Origin: JBASRP01 sp044866075 | GTDB taxonomy: Bacteria; Actinomycetota; AC-67 | Direction: 5' to 3' | NCBI GenBank assembly: GCA_044866075.1 | Contig: JBIOTQ010000142.1 | Location: 1-32,705, forward strand | DNA: 32,705 bases | In this document: one piece after another, positions 1-6,805 of the stretch | Layout: the number at the start of each line of letters is the position of its first letter | Position numbering within the stretch: position 1 is the stretch's first letter | Position numbers and translations under genes: made by a program | The notes under the pieces: model-generated | Seen by the model: the letters and a program-made list of their open reading frames with translations, nothing else | What the model was told of the DNA's origin: nothing | Database searches by the model: none

Positions 1-2
1 GC

Positions 3-53
3 CTAGCGCGGAGCTCGAACCTCGGCTTCGTCTTCTGGCACGAACATCGCTGA
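3..53 (+). CDS. possible C-terminal tail of an upstream gene (partial)
   Basis: One plus-strand frame is open from the window edge and ends in TGA at 51-53. It encodes 16 residues ending WHEHR, and most of its codons end in G or C, like real genes here. It would converge on the serine hydrolase that ends at 77. The stretch is too short to identify a family and could be chance. Confidence 0.22.
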   Translation, partial: LARSSNLGFVFWHEHR

Positions 54-76
54 GGTCCTCGGTCGGTCGTCCAATC

Positions 77-1768
77 TCAGGCCTTAGGGAGGAAGACCCC
101 TAGGGGCTGGACGACGAGCTTCTCCACACGGCCGGCGTCGTCGAGAACGAACTCCACGGTCAGTCCCGCATCTTTGACCGAGAACCGCAGGCCGCGGCCC
201 GGCAGCAGGTCGGCGGCAGGACTGCCGGGGGTGGCGACCGTCAGGGCGTGCTCGCCCTTGCGCGCCACCACGAGCTCGACCGGCCCCATCTCGTAGCGAC
301 CGGTTAATCCGTCGAGGACGCGCGGGTCGCTCGCGCGCGGGTCGGGTTGGCGGTCGAAGCGGATCGGCTCGACGGTGTCCTCGAACGGAACGGTCAGCGC
401 GACGACGTCGCCGTCGGGCCCCGTGAGGAAGGTGAGCACGAAGCGGATGTCCTGTTCGACGAGCTCGTGCCATTCGAGGTCGAACACGTCGAAGTGGCGG
501 TGCGTCATCGACAGCTGCAGATTGCCGAAGGTCGGCTTCAGGCCGTCGCCCTCGACCGCGACCGAGATCGTTCCGTAGCCGGGATGCTCGTAGTCGCCCG
601 CGTACTCCTCGAGGGGACGGAGCAGGGCGGCGCCCTCGACGCGCGGCCGTTCGTCCTTCGCCTGCTTCTGTCCCTCGCGCGCCGCGTCGGCGTGTTCCTT
701 CAGGCGCGCGGACCAATCGATCTGCTCCAGTCCCAGCAATTCGTCGAAGATGCGGAACGCGATGGCGGGACCGAGCTCGGACCAGCAGTTGGTCAAGACC
801 ACCACGCCGATCCCCTGATCGGGCAGGAGCATGCACTCGGTGAGGAAGCCGTCGATGCCTCCCTTGTGCGAGACGACGCGGTGGCCTCGGTACTGCCCGA
901 TGAGCCAGCCGAGGCCGTACGCGAACTGGGTCACCTCGGGGAACGTCCTGTCCTCCGGGATCACCATCTGCGGCATGTGCATCCGCGCGATCGAGTCGGG
1001 AGTGATGACCGCGGTCTCCCCGGCCTTTCCCCCCGTCAGATGCACCCGCAGCCACGCGAGCATCTCGTCCGCGCACGAGTTGATGCTCCCGGCCGGCCCG
1101 ACCTGATCGAATTCGCGGAACGGGATCTCGACGACCGATCCGCCGCGGCGTTCGTGCGGCTTCGAGAAATCGTCGGCGCGGAGAACGTCTTCAACCGAGA
1201 AGTTGGTGCGCTCCATCCCGATCGGCTTGAGGAGGCGCGTGGCCACGTACTCCTCCCACGTCGATCCGGTGACGACCTCGACGAGATACCCCGCCGTGAC
1301 GAAGCCGAGGTTCGAGTACTGGAAGCTCTGCCGGATGTCTTTGCTCAGGGGAAGGTGGCGCAGCCGTCTCACGAGATCGCCGCGCGAACGTTCGGGATTC
1401 CCCAGCCACGCGAACTCGTGGCGCGGCAAGCCCGACCGATGCGACAGGAGATCGAGGATGGAGATGCGCTCCGTCGCGACCGGGTCGTGCATCGCGAACC
1501 CGGGGATGTACTCGCGCAACGGGCGATCCCATTCGATGAGACCGTCGTCGACGAGCGCTCCTACGGCGGCCGCTGTGAAGGCCTTGGTCGTGGAGCCGAT
1601 CGGGAAGAGCGTTCGTGTCGAGACGGGCACGTCGGCGCCCAGCAGGCGCGTGCCGAACCCCTTGTTCAGGGCGACCTCATCGCCGGCGATCGCGCCGACG
1701 GCGCAGCCGGGTACCTCGAACAAAGCGCGCTGTTCCTCGATGAAGCCGTCGAGATCCATGCGGCTCAT
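77..1768 (-). CDS. serine hydrolase, beta-lactamase/S12 family
   Basis: This 563-residue protein has the class C beta-lactamase/penicillin-binding fold. The catalytic tetrad region S59-T-T-K62 (SxxK) lies in the context PIGSTTKAF, YSN is at 151-153, and HKGG is at about 301-304 in place of KTG. A C-terminal region of roughly 190 residues (from about 375) resembles the DUF3471-type domain of S12 esterases and peptidases. There is no signal peptide, so it is probably cytoplasmic. ATG 1768 is chosen because GCGAGGACA precedes it and the conserved sequence starts right after; a second ATG at 1759 is possible. The TetR gene lies just upstream on the same strand with an 80-nt gap, so the two may be co-transcribed. 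Family members include esterases, D-aminopeptidases and beta-lactamases; the substrate cannot be told. Two paralogues occur in this window, at 12683 and 24858. Confidence 0.85.
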   Translation of the reverse strand: MSRMDLDGFIEEQRALFEVPGCAVGAIAGDEVALNKGFGTRLLGADVPVSTRTLFPIGSTTKAFTAAAVGALVDDGLIEWDRPLREYIPGFAMHDPVATERISILDLLSHRSGLPRHEFAWLGNPERSRGDLVRRLRHLPLSKDIRQSFQYSNLGFVTAGYLVEVVTGSTWEEYVATRLLKPIGMERTNFSVEDVLRADDFSKPHERRGGSVVEIPFREFDQVGPAGSINSCADEMLAWLRVHLTGGKAGETAVITPDSIARMHMPQMVIPEDRTFPEVTQFAYGLGWLIGQYRGHRVVSHKGGIDGFLTECMLLPDQGIGVVVLTNCWSELGPAIAFRIFDELLGLEQIDWSARLKEHADAAREGQKQAKDERPRVEGAALLRPLEEYAGDYEHPGYGTISVAVEGDGLKPTFGNLQLSMTHRHFDVFDLEWHELVEQDIRFVLTFLTGPDGDVVALTVPFEDTVEPIRFDRQPDPRASDPRVLDGLTGRYEMGPVELVVARKGEHALTVATPGSPAADLLPGRGLRFSVKDAGLTVEFVLDDAGRVEKLVVQPLGVFLPKA

Positions 1769-1848
1769 TGTCCTCGCTTCGGCCTCGTGCGTCTTGTTGC
1801 GCCGGACAAAGCCCGGGGATCGGCGTCGGCCGCCGCGACAGCGGCCGG

Positions 1849-2535
1849 CTACGTCCGGTGCCGGGCGGAAGCCCTCTTCGACCGAACGGCCGAGTGGACC
1901 GGGCGGCGCGAGGACGGCAGGCGAGCAGAGAACCCTGCGATCAAGGATTCGACGAGGAACGTCCAGGCGTCGACGTCGTCGGCGATGTCGTTCGTCGCGA
2001 ACATGTTCGGGAAATCCTCGGGGGGAAGCGTCGCCGTGTCCGTGCGCGGGACCCACACCGTCGCGCTGTCCTCGAAGCGCGATGCCACCGTCTCCTCGAT
2101 GCACAGGCCGAGTACCGCGAGCGACGTCGCCTTTACCGCGGCGAACGCGTCCTCGATGCTGAATCCGGCGGCGCGGAAAGCCCCGATCGCCACTTCGAAA
2201 GAGGCCGTGGCGGCAGGTCCTTGAACGGGGCGTCGCTCGAGCGCTGCGAACGCGCCCGGATGCCGGTGCGCCACCGACCGCATCTCCACCGCGAAGGCCC
2301 GGATCCACGCCTGCCACGTCGTCTCGACCGTCGGCAAGGCCGCCTCGACGATCAGGCGCTCGACGATTCCGTCGATCACTGCATCCTTGGTAGGAACATG
2401 GTTGTAGAGCGACGTGACGTGGACGCCCAGCTTGCGCGCGATGCGCCGCAGCGTCACGGCATCGAGACCGTCGCGATCGGCCATCGCGATCGCGGTGGCG
2501 AGGATCCGTTCCCTGCTCAGCGGGCGCCGACCCAT
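1849..2535 (-). CDS. TetR/AcrR family transcriptional regulator
   Basis: The 228-residue protein begins MGRRPLSRERIL and has a typical TetR DNA-binding region: helix 1 at about residues 7-23 and the helix-turn-helix at about 27-46 (TLRRIARKLGVHVTSLYNHV). The remaining part is a helical ligand-binding domain of the usual length. ATG 2535 is chosen because the family motif starts there; a TATCCT -10 box ends 6 nt before it, which suggests a leaderless transcript. A longer open frame upstream has no TetR homology. It is divergent from the substrate-binding protein gene at 2664. Two near-identical palindromes lie in the shared promoter region and are the likely operators, so autorepression plus control of the divergent transporter genes is inferred. 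The ligand is unknown. Confidence 0.93.
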   Translation of the reverse strand: MGRRPLSRERILATAIAMADRDGLDAVTLRRIARKLGVHVTSLYNHVPTKDAVIDGIVERLIVEAALPTVETTWQAWIRAFAVEMRSVAHRHPGAFAALERRPVQGPAATASFEVAIGAFRAAGFSIEDAFAAVKATSLAVLGLCIEETVASRFEDSATVWVPRTDTATLPPEDFPNMFATNDIADDVDAWTFLVESLIAGFSARLPSSRRPVHSAVRSKRASARHRT

Positions 2536-2541
2536 GGCCGC

Positions 2542-2547
2542 AGGATA
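2542..2547 (-). promoter_or_regulatory. -10 box of the tetR gene (leaderless type)
   Basis: On the minus strand TATCCT is followed by six bases and then the ATG at 2535. This matches the actinobacterial TANNNT -10 pattern with transcription starting at or next to the start codon. A possible -35 (TTGGTA, 2572-2567, 19-bp spacer) overlaps the first palindromic operator. Confidence 0.5.
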
Positions 2548-2567
2548 CGCGAGAAGAAGGTCCGAAT

Positions 2568-2582
2568 ACCAACACTGTAGGT
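2568..2582. promoter_or_regulatory. TetR operator-like palindrome O1
   Basis: ACCAACA and TGTAGGT flank a central C. The arms are reverse complements except at one position. The right arm is identical to the core of the larger palindrome at 2619-2641, whose centre is 55 bp away, about five helical turns. It overlaps the likely -35 of the divergent tetR promoter. Confidence 0.65.
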
Positions 2583-2583
2583 C

Positions 2584-2614
2584 TTGACTGCGCACACAGC
2601 GCCGTGCATAGACT
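2584..2614 (+). promoter_or_regulatory. promoter of the substrate-binding protein gene
   Basis: TTGACT at 2584-2589 is a good -35. The -10 is TAGACT at 2609-2614 (19-bp spacer) or CATAGA at 2607-2612 (17-bp spacer). Transcription would start at about 2620, inside operator O2, so bound TetR should block it. Confidence 0.5.
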
Positions 2615-2618
2615 CGCC

Positions 2619-2641
2619 AGGAACCTACACTGTAGGTTCCT
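2619..2641. promoter_or_regulatory. TetR operator-like perfect palindrome O2
   Basis: The arm AGGAACCTACA (2619-2629) is followed by a central C and then its exact reverse complement (2631-2641), giving an 11-bp perfect inverted repeat. Size and symmetry fit a TetR dimer site. Its core is repeated at 2568-2582. It sits at the predicted transcription start of the plus-strand substrate-binding protein gene. Confidence 0.75.
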
Positions 2642-2663
2642 TTCGTCCGCCGAAGGAGGCGCG

Positions 2664-4202
2664 GTGGCCCGGCCCGCCGAATCACACCCCATGGCTCATC
2701 GACGACCTCGCGGCCGGATCGGCGCCGCCATAGCACTCCTCGCGCTCGTCGGGACGGCGTGCGGGTCAACGGTTCCGCGCGCGCTCATCGACAGGGCGCT
2801 CCAAGGCGAGCCGGGCTTGGGTCCCGCTCCTGCGAACTCGACCATCCCGGGCGCGGCGGGAACGGGCGTTCCGGGGTCGGGCGCGGTACCGACCGTCGGC
2901 CCGAACCTCGGGGGCGTGCCGAACAACGGCGTCGCCGCGCAGCCGGGCGGCACGCCGCTGTTCGGCGTCACCGCGACGACGTTCTTCTTCGGGGCCTTCT
3001 ATCAAGTGAATCAAGGAACGGCGAACGAAGCGATCGGGTTCGGCGGGCTCGACTCGGGCGATTCGCGTCCCGTCTACAAAGCCTTGATCGAGGACATCAA
3101 CGCGCACGGCGGCCTCGCCGAACGCAAGATCGTTCCGATCTTTCACCGCATCGACGTCGCATCGACCGAGACGGCCGATCAGCAGGATCAACGCGCCTGC
3201 AACCTGTTCTTCCAGGACAACAAGGTCGCGGTCACGAGTATGAGCGGCGCCGTGATCGACGAGTGCGTGAAGAAGGCCGGGGCGTTCAACTTCGGCGGCG
3301 CCATCGCCGGCGGTCATTCCGCGTCGCTGCCCGCAACGTACACGCGCTACCCGCACCGGGTCGACATCAGCGCGATGAACATGATCCGCATCGGGCAGGT
3401 GGCCGTCGACGGCCTCGCGCGTTACGGCTACTTCGACCCCGGCGCCAAGATCGGCATCGTCACGTGGGACGACGCCGCCTACAAGACCGCTGTCGCCGAC
3501 GGGTTCCTCGCCGCCCTCAAGCGGATCGGCCGCTCGTTCGGTCTCCCTCCCGCCTACGCTCGCCAGCCGCAAACCGCGCAAGAGATCGGCCAGACGAGCG
3601 CCGACATCGGCGCGGCCGTCCTCCGCTTCAAGCGCGAGAACGTTACCCACGTCTTGATCCTCGACGGGCCGGCCGGCGCGTGCGGCGGCGGCTGCTTGAC
3701 GCTGGAATGGCTCCAGCAGTCACAAGGGCAGCGCTTCTTCCCGCGATACGGCTTGAACGACTCGAGCAGCGCCCGCGGACTTTACGAGCAGGACCTGCTG
3801 CCGGCGCGCCAGCTCGAGCGCTCGCTGTCCGTCGGCTGGACGACGCTCGACGCGTCCTACGACGAGGGATGGCGCAGGAACGCGGTGCGCGACCGATGCT
3901 ACGACCTGATGCGCCGGAACAACGTCGAGGTCGGCGAGGACCTCAACCGGCAGCTGACCGTGCTGAGCGCCTGCAGCGAGCTCTGGTTCCTGCAAGCGGC
4001 GGTGAACCGGATCGGGGGGCCGCTCACGCAAGAGAACCTCACGGCCTCGATCAACAGCCTGGCCTACACCTTCCAGTCGCCGGGCAGCTACGACAACTAC
4101 TTCGGCCCGAGCCGGCACGACGGCGCCGCCGGGATCCGCGTCATGCGGTTCGACGCCGGTTGCGGCTGCTTCCAGTACGTCACCGCGCCGTACCGGGTCT
4201 GA
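2664..4202 (+). CDS. ABC transporter substrate-binding lipoprotein, branched-chain amino acid (Peripla_BP_6/LivJ) type
   Basis: The protein is an extracytoplasmic solute-binding lipoprotein. A basic N-terminus and hydrophobic stretch end in a lipobox, LVGTAC, with the lipid-anchored Cys at residue 33. A Gly/Pro/Thr-rich linker of about 60 residues follows, then a two-lobed type I periplasmic-binding fold starting near FFFGAFYQVNQG. The GTG at 2664 is preferred because a strong AAGGAGG ends 4 nt before it; the ATG at 2691 is an alternative that keeps the signal peptide intact. The total is 512 residues. A close paralogue follows 105 nt downstream. Eight cysteines of the mature domain are at matching places in both. 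The only matching ABC components nearby are the Liv-type fusions on the opposite strand (6802-12026), so it probably feeds that importer. The ligand is unknown; amino acids or related amides are likely from the family. Confidence 0.85.
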   Translation: MARPAESHPMAHRRPRGRIGAAIALLALVGTACGSTVPRALIDRALQGEPGLGPAPANSTIPGAAGTGVPGSGAVPTVGPNLGGVPNNGVAAQPGGTPLFGVTATTFFFGAFYQVNQGTANEAIGFGGLDSGDSRPVYKALIEDINAHGGLAERKIVPIFHRIDVASTETADQQDQRACNLFFQDNKVAVTSMSGAVIDECVKKAGAFNFGGAIAGGHSASLPATYTRYPHRVDISAMNMIRIGQVAVDGLARYGYFDPGAKIGIVTWDDAAYKTAVADGFLAALKRIGRSFGLPPAYARQPQTAQEIGQTSADIGAAVLRFKRENVTHVLILDGPAGACGGGCLTLEWLQQSQGQRFFPRYGLNDSSSARGLYEQDLLPARQLERSLSVGWTTLDASYDEGWRRNAVRDRCYDLMRRNNVEVGEDLNRQLTVLSACSELWFLQAAVNRIGGPLTQENLTASINSLAYTFQSPGSYDNYFGPSRHDGAAGIRVMRFDAGCGCFQYVTAPYRV

Positions 4203-4295
4203 CCACCAGAAGGGCCGTCGGCGGTCGTCGCGTTCTGCGAACCGCAACATGCTGTTTTGTGGCATCGGACGAAGGCCCGCCCGGGTCCGCCGTCC

Positions 4296-4301
4296 TACCA
4301 T
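4296..4301 (+). promoter_or_regulatory. -10 box for the second substrate-binding protein
   Basis: TACCAT fits TANNNT and lies 6 nt before the ATG at 4308, the same geometry as for tetR. No clear -35 is visible. It suggests that the second paralogue has its own leaderless transcript in the 105-nt gap after the first. Confidence 0.4.
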
Positions 4302-4307
4302 CAAGGT

Positions 4308-5822
4308 ATGAGCAGCACTCCCGCGCGCCGTGCGCGTCTCCTCGCTTCGCTGGCCGGCCTAGCGCTGGTGGTCGCCGCCTGCGGGTCGACCGTTCCGAAG
4401 GCGTTGATCGATCGCGCGCAGCAGCAAAACCCGGGCGGTCTCGGGGCTGGGCCGGGTGCGGTGTCGACGCTTCCGCCGGGCACGCCGACCATCCCCGGAC
4501 TGACGGCTCCGGGCAGCCAGTTGCCGCCCGGTGTCACCCAGGGGCCCGGCGGCACGATCACGACGACGGGCGGGACGCCGATGTTCGGCGTCACGAAGGA
4601 CAAGTTCTACTTCGGCGGCTATTACCAGGTGAACCAGGGTGCGGCCAACGAAGCGATCGGCGCGGGCGGGCTCGACCAAGGCGACGCGCGCAAGCCGTAC
4701 AACGTGTTGATCGATTACATCAACGCGCACGGCGGCCTCGCCGGACGCAAGATCGTCCCGGTCTACCATCGCGTCGACGCCGCGTCGGCGGAGACCACCG
4801 ATCAAGCGGACCAGCGCGCGTGCGACCTCTACTTCCAGGACAACAAGGTCGCGGTCACCGTCCTCAGCGGCGGGATCATCGACGAGTGCGTCAAGAAGGC
4901 CGGTGCATTCAACTTCGGCGGCAGCGGATCGGGGAACAACTCCATCCCAGAGACGTTCACGAAGTATCCGCACCGGATCGACATCGGCGGCTTCAACAAC
5001 GTCCGGCTCGGACAGGTGACGGTCAGCGAGCTCGCGCGGTACGGATACTTCGATGCGGGCGCCAAGATCGGCATCGTTACGTGGGACGATCCTCTCTACA
5101 AGGCCGGCGTCGAGCGGGGCTACGAGCCGGCGCTGAAGAAGCTTGGACTGAAGCTCGGTATCCCGACGGCCTACCTCCACTCGCCCGCGTCGCCACAGGA
5201 GATCGGACAGACCAGCGCCGACGTTAGCGCCGCCGTCCTGCGGTTCAAGAGGGAGCTCGTCTCACACGTCATGATCCTCGACGGCACCTCCGGCGCGTGC
5301 GTGGGGAACTGCATCTCGTTGGAGTGGCTCCAGCAATCACAGGCCCAGCGGTACTTCCCGCGCTACGGCTTCAACGACACGACGTCGGCGCGAACCCTCG
5401 TCGAGTCGGATCCTCCCTTGGTCCCCGTGGCGCAGATGCACCGGTCGATGTCGGTGACCTGGGTCGATTTCGACAACTCCTACGACGTCGGATGGCACCC
5501 GAACCAGACGCGCGAACGCTGCTACAAGTTCATGCGTGAGCACAGCATCGACATGGAGAACGAGAACGCGGCGAGCGCCGCCCTCGGAGCCTGCGAGACC
5601 TTCTGGTACCTGCAAGACGTCATCGGCCGGATCAGAGGTCCGCTCACCCAGGAAGGATTCCTGGCGGCCATCAACACCACCGGATACTCCTTCACGTCGG
5701 TGTTCGCCTGGTACAACTACATCGGCCCCACTCGGCACGACGGCTTCGCGGGGATCCGCATCATCCGGTTCGACGACGCCTGCAGCTGCTACGCGTACCT
5801 GACGACGCCCTACCGCGTCTGA
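4308..5822 (+). CDS. ABC transporter substrate-binding lipoprotein, paralogue of the preceding gene
   Basis: This 504-residue protein has a signal peptide with lipobox VVAAC (lipidated Cys25). It has the same layout as the gene before it: lipoprotein anchor, Gly/Pro-rich linker, then the Peripla_BP_6 domain. Long stretches are nearly the same in both, for example FFGxxYQVNQGxANEAIG, YINAHGGLAxRKIVP, IDECVKKAGAFNFGG and KIGIVTWDD. Differences concentrate in the linker and near residues 390-470, which may mean different ligands. ATG 4308 is preceded by AAGG and by a leaderless-type -10 box. Its stop codon overlaps the apparent CTG start of the next gene (CTGA). It is a tandem duplicate likely serving the Liv-type transporter at 6802-12026. 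Confidence 0.87.
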   Translation: MSSTPARRARLLASLAGLALVVAACGSTVPKALIDRAQQQNPGGLGAGPGAVSTLPPGTPTIPGLTAPGSQLPPGVTQGPGGTITTTGGTPMFGVTKDKFYFGGYYQVNQGAANEAIGAGGLDQGDARKPYNVLIDYINAHGGLAGRKIVPVYHRVDAASAETTDQADQRACDLYFQDNKVAVTVLSGGIIDECVKKAGAFNFGGSGSGNNSIPETFTKYPHRIDIGGFNNVRLGQVTVSELARYGYFDAGAKIGIVTWDDPLYKAGVERGYEPALKKLGLKLGIPTAYLHSPASPQEIGQTSADVSAAVLRFKRELVSHVMILDGTSGACVGNCISLEWLQQSQAQRYFPRYGFNDTTSARTLVESDPPLVPVAQMHRSMSVTWVDFDNSYDVGWHPNQTRERCYKFMREHSIDMENENAASAALGACETFWYLQDVIGRIRGPLTQEGFLAAINTTGYSFTSVFAWYNYIGPTRHDGFAGIRIIRFDDACSCYAYLTTPYRV

Positions 5823-6805
5823 TCGCGGCGGGAACGCTGACCGACGAGATCCTGGCCCTGGCGCGGCGCGCCGACGCCGGCATCCGTCCGCACGCCCACG
5901 AGACGCCGCTCGTCCCGGGGGCGCACCTCGGGCGGGATCGTGAGGCGGATGTCCTCCTGAAGCTCGAGACACTCCAGACCACCGGATCGTTCAAGATCCG
6001 CGGAGCGCTGACGAAACTCGGTGCGCTGTCACCGTCCGATCGCAGACGCGGCGTCGTCACAGCATCCACCGGGAACCACGGCGCCGCGGTCGCCGAGGCG
6101 GGCTCGCTCCTCGGAGTTCCGGTCGACGTCTTCGTCCCCGACTCGGTCGCCGCGCCCAAGCTGGAGCGCATCCTCGCGCGCGGCGCGACGGTCCATCGTG
6201 TCGCGGGGGATCCCCTCGAGGCCGAACGCACGGCGCGACGTCACGGTGACGACGCCGGACTCCCGTACCTCTCGCCCTACAACGACGTCGCCGTCGTCGC
6301 GGGCCAGGCCACGGTCGGGCTCGAGCTGCTGCGTCAATGCCCGGTCCCGCCGGCTGCCGTCTTCGTGCCCCTGGGGGGCGGCGGCCTGAGCGCCGGTATC
6401 GCGATCGCGATGAAGTCGGAGTGGCCCCAGACGCTCGTCGTCGGATGCTCGCCGGCGAACGCGGCCGTGATGATCCGGTCGGTCGAGGCCGGTCGCGTCG
6501 TCGAACCGCCCTCGGGACCGACCCTCTCCGACGGCACGGCGGGCGGCCTCGAGGCCGGCACGATCACGCTGCCGCTGTGCCGCGACTGGATCGACGAGTT
6601 CGTGACCGTCTCCGAGCACGAGATCGCCCTGGCGCTCCGCCTCGTCGTCCAGAAAGAGGCGATGCTGATCGAAGGCGCCGCCGCGGTCGCCGTCGCGGGC
6701 TATCGACGGCTCGCCGCGCGATTCACGGAACGACCCGTCGTGGTCGTGTTGTCGGGAGCGAACATCGCGGCGGAAACGTTGGCGCGTGTTCTCGCCGATC
6801 GCTAA
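5819..6805 (+). CDS. threonine/serine dehydratase-like PLP enzyme (fold type II), apparent CTG start
   Basis: The frame encodes about 328 residues of a pyridoxal-phosphate enzyme of the threonine dehydratase/serine racemase family. The PLP lysine is in TGSFKIRGA (K59 counting from CTG 5819), the substrate/PLP loop STGNHG is at 83-88, and the phosphate-binding GGGGL is near 186-190. Conserved sequence begins at about TLTDEILALARR, but no ATG, GTG or TTG occurs in frame until GTG 6365, deep inside the enzyme. CTG 5819 overlaps the preceding TGA as CTGA, parallel to the ATGA, GTGA and TTGA junctions elsewhere in the window; CTG 5837 is another option. Length is normal for the family and there is no internal stop. 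Expected chemistry is deamination of Thr or Ser to a 2-oxo acid, or Ser racemisation. It shares stop-codon bases with the convergent LivHMG gene. Confidence 0.8.
   Translation: MIAAGTLTDEILALARRADAGIRPHAHETPLVPGAHLGRDREADVLLKLETLQTTGSFKIRGALTKLGALSPSDRRRGVVTASTGNHGAAVAEAGSLLGVPVDVFVPDSVAAPKLERILARGATVHRVAGDPLEAERTARRHGDDAGLPYLSPYNDVAVVAGQATVGLELLRQCPVPPAAVFVPLGGGGLSAGIAIAMKSEWPQTLVVGCSPANAAVMIRSVEAGRVVEPPSGPTLSDGTAGGLEAGTITLPLCRDWIDEFVTVSEHEIALALRLVVQKEAMLIEGAAAVAVAGYRRLAARFTERPVVVVLSGANIAAETLARVLADR

Noticed and set aside
1768..2692. N-terminal extension of the first serine hydrolase, in a minus-strand frame that stays open through and beyond the TetR gene
   Set aside because: The frame is very Arg-rich and antisense-like, overlaps the TetR gene on the same strand, and the hydrolase homology and ribosome site begin at 1768.
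2759..5227. Long plus-strand open frame of about 820 codons over both binding-protein genes
   Set aside because: It is extremely Arg-rich with no recognisable domain, and it runs in a shifted frame across the real genes, as expected in high-GC DNA.
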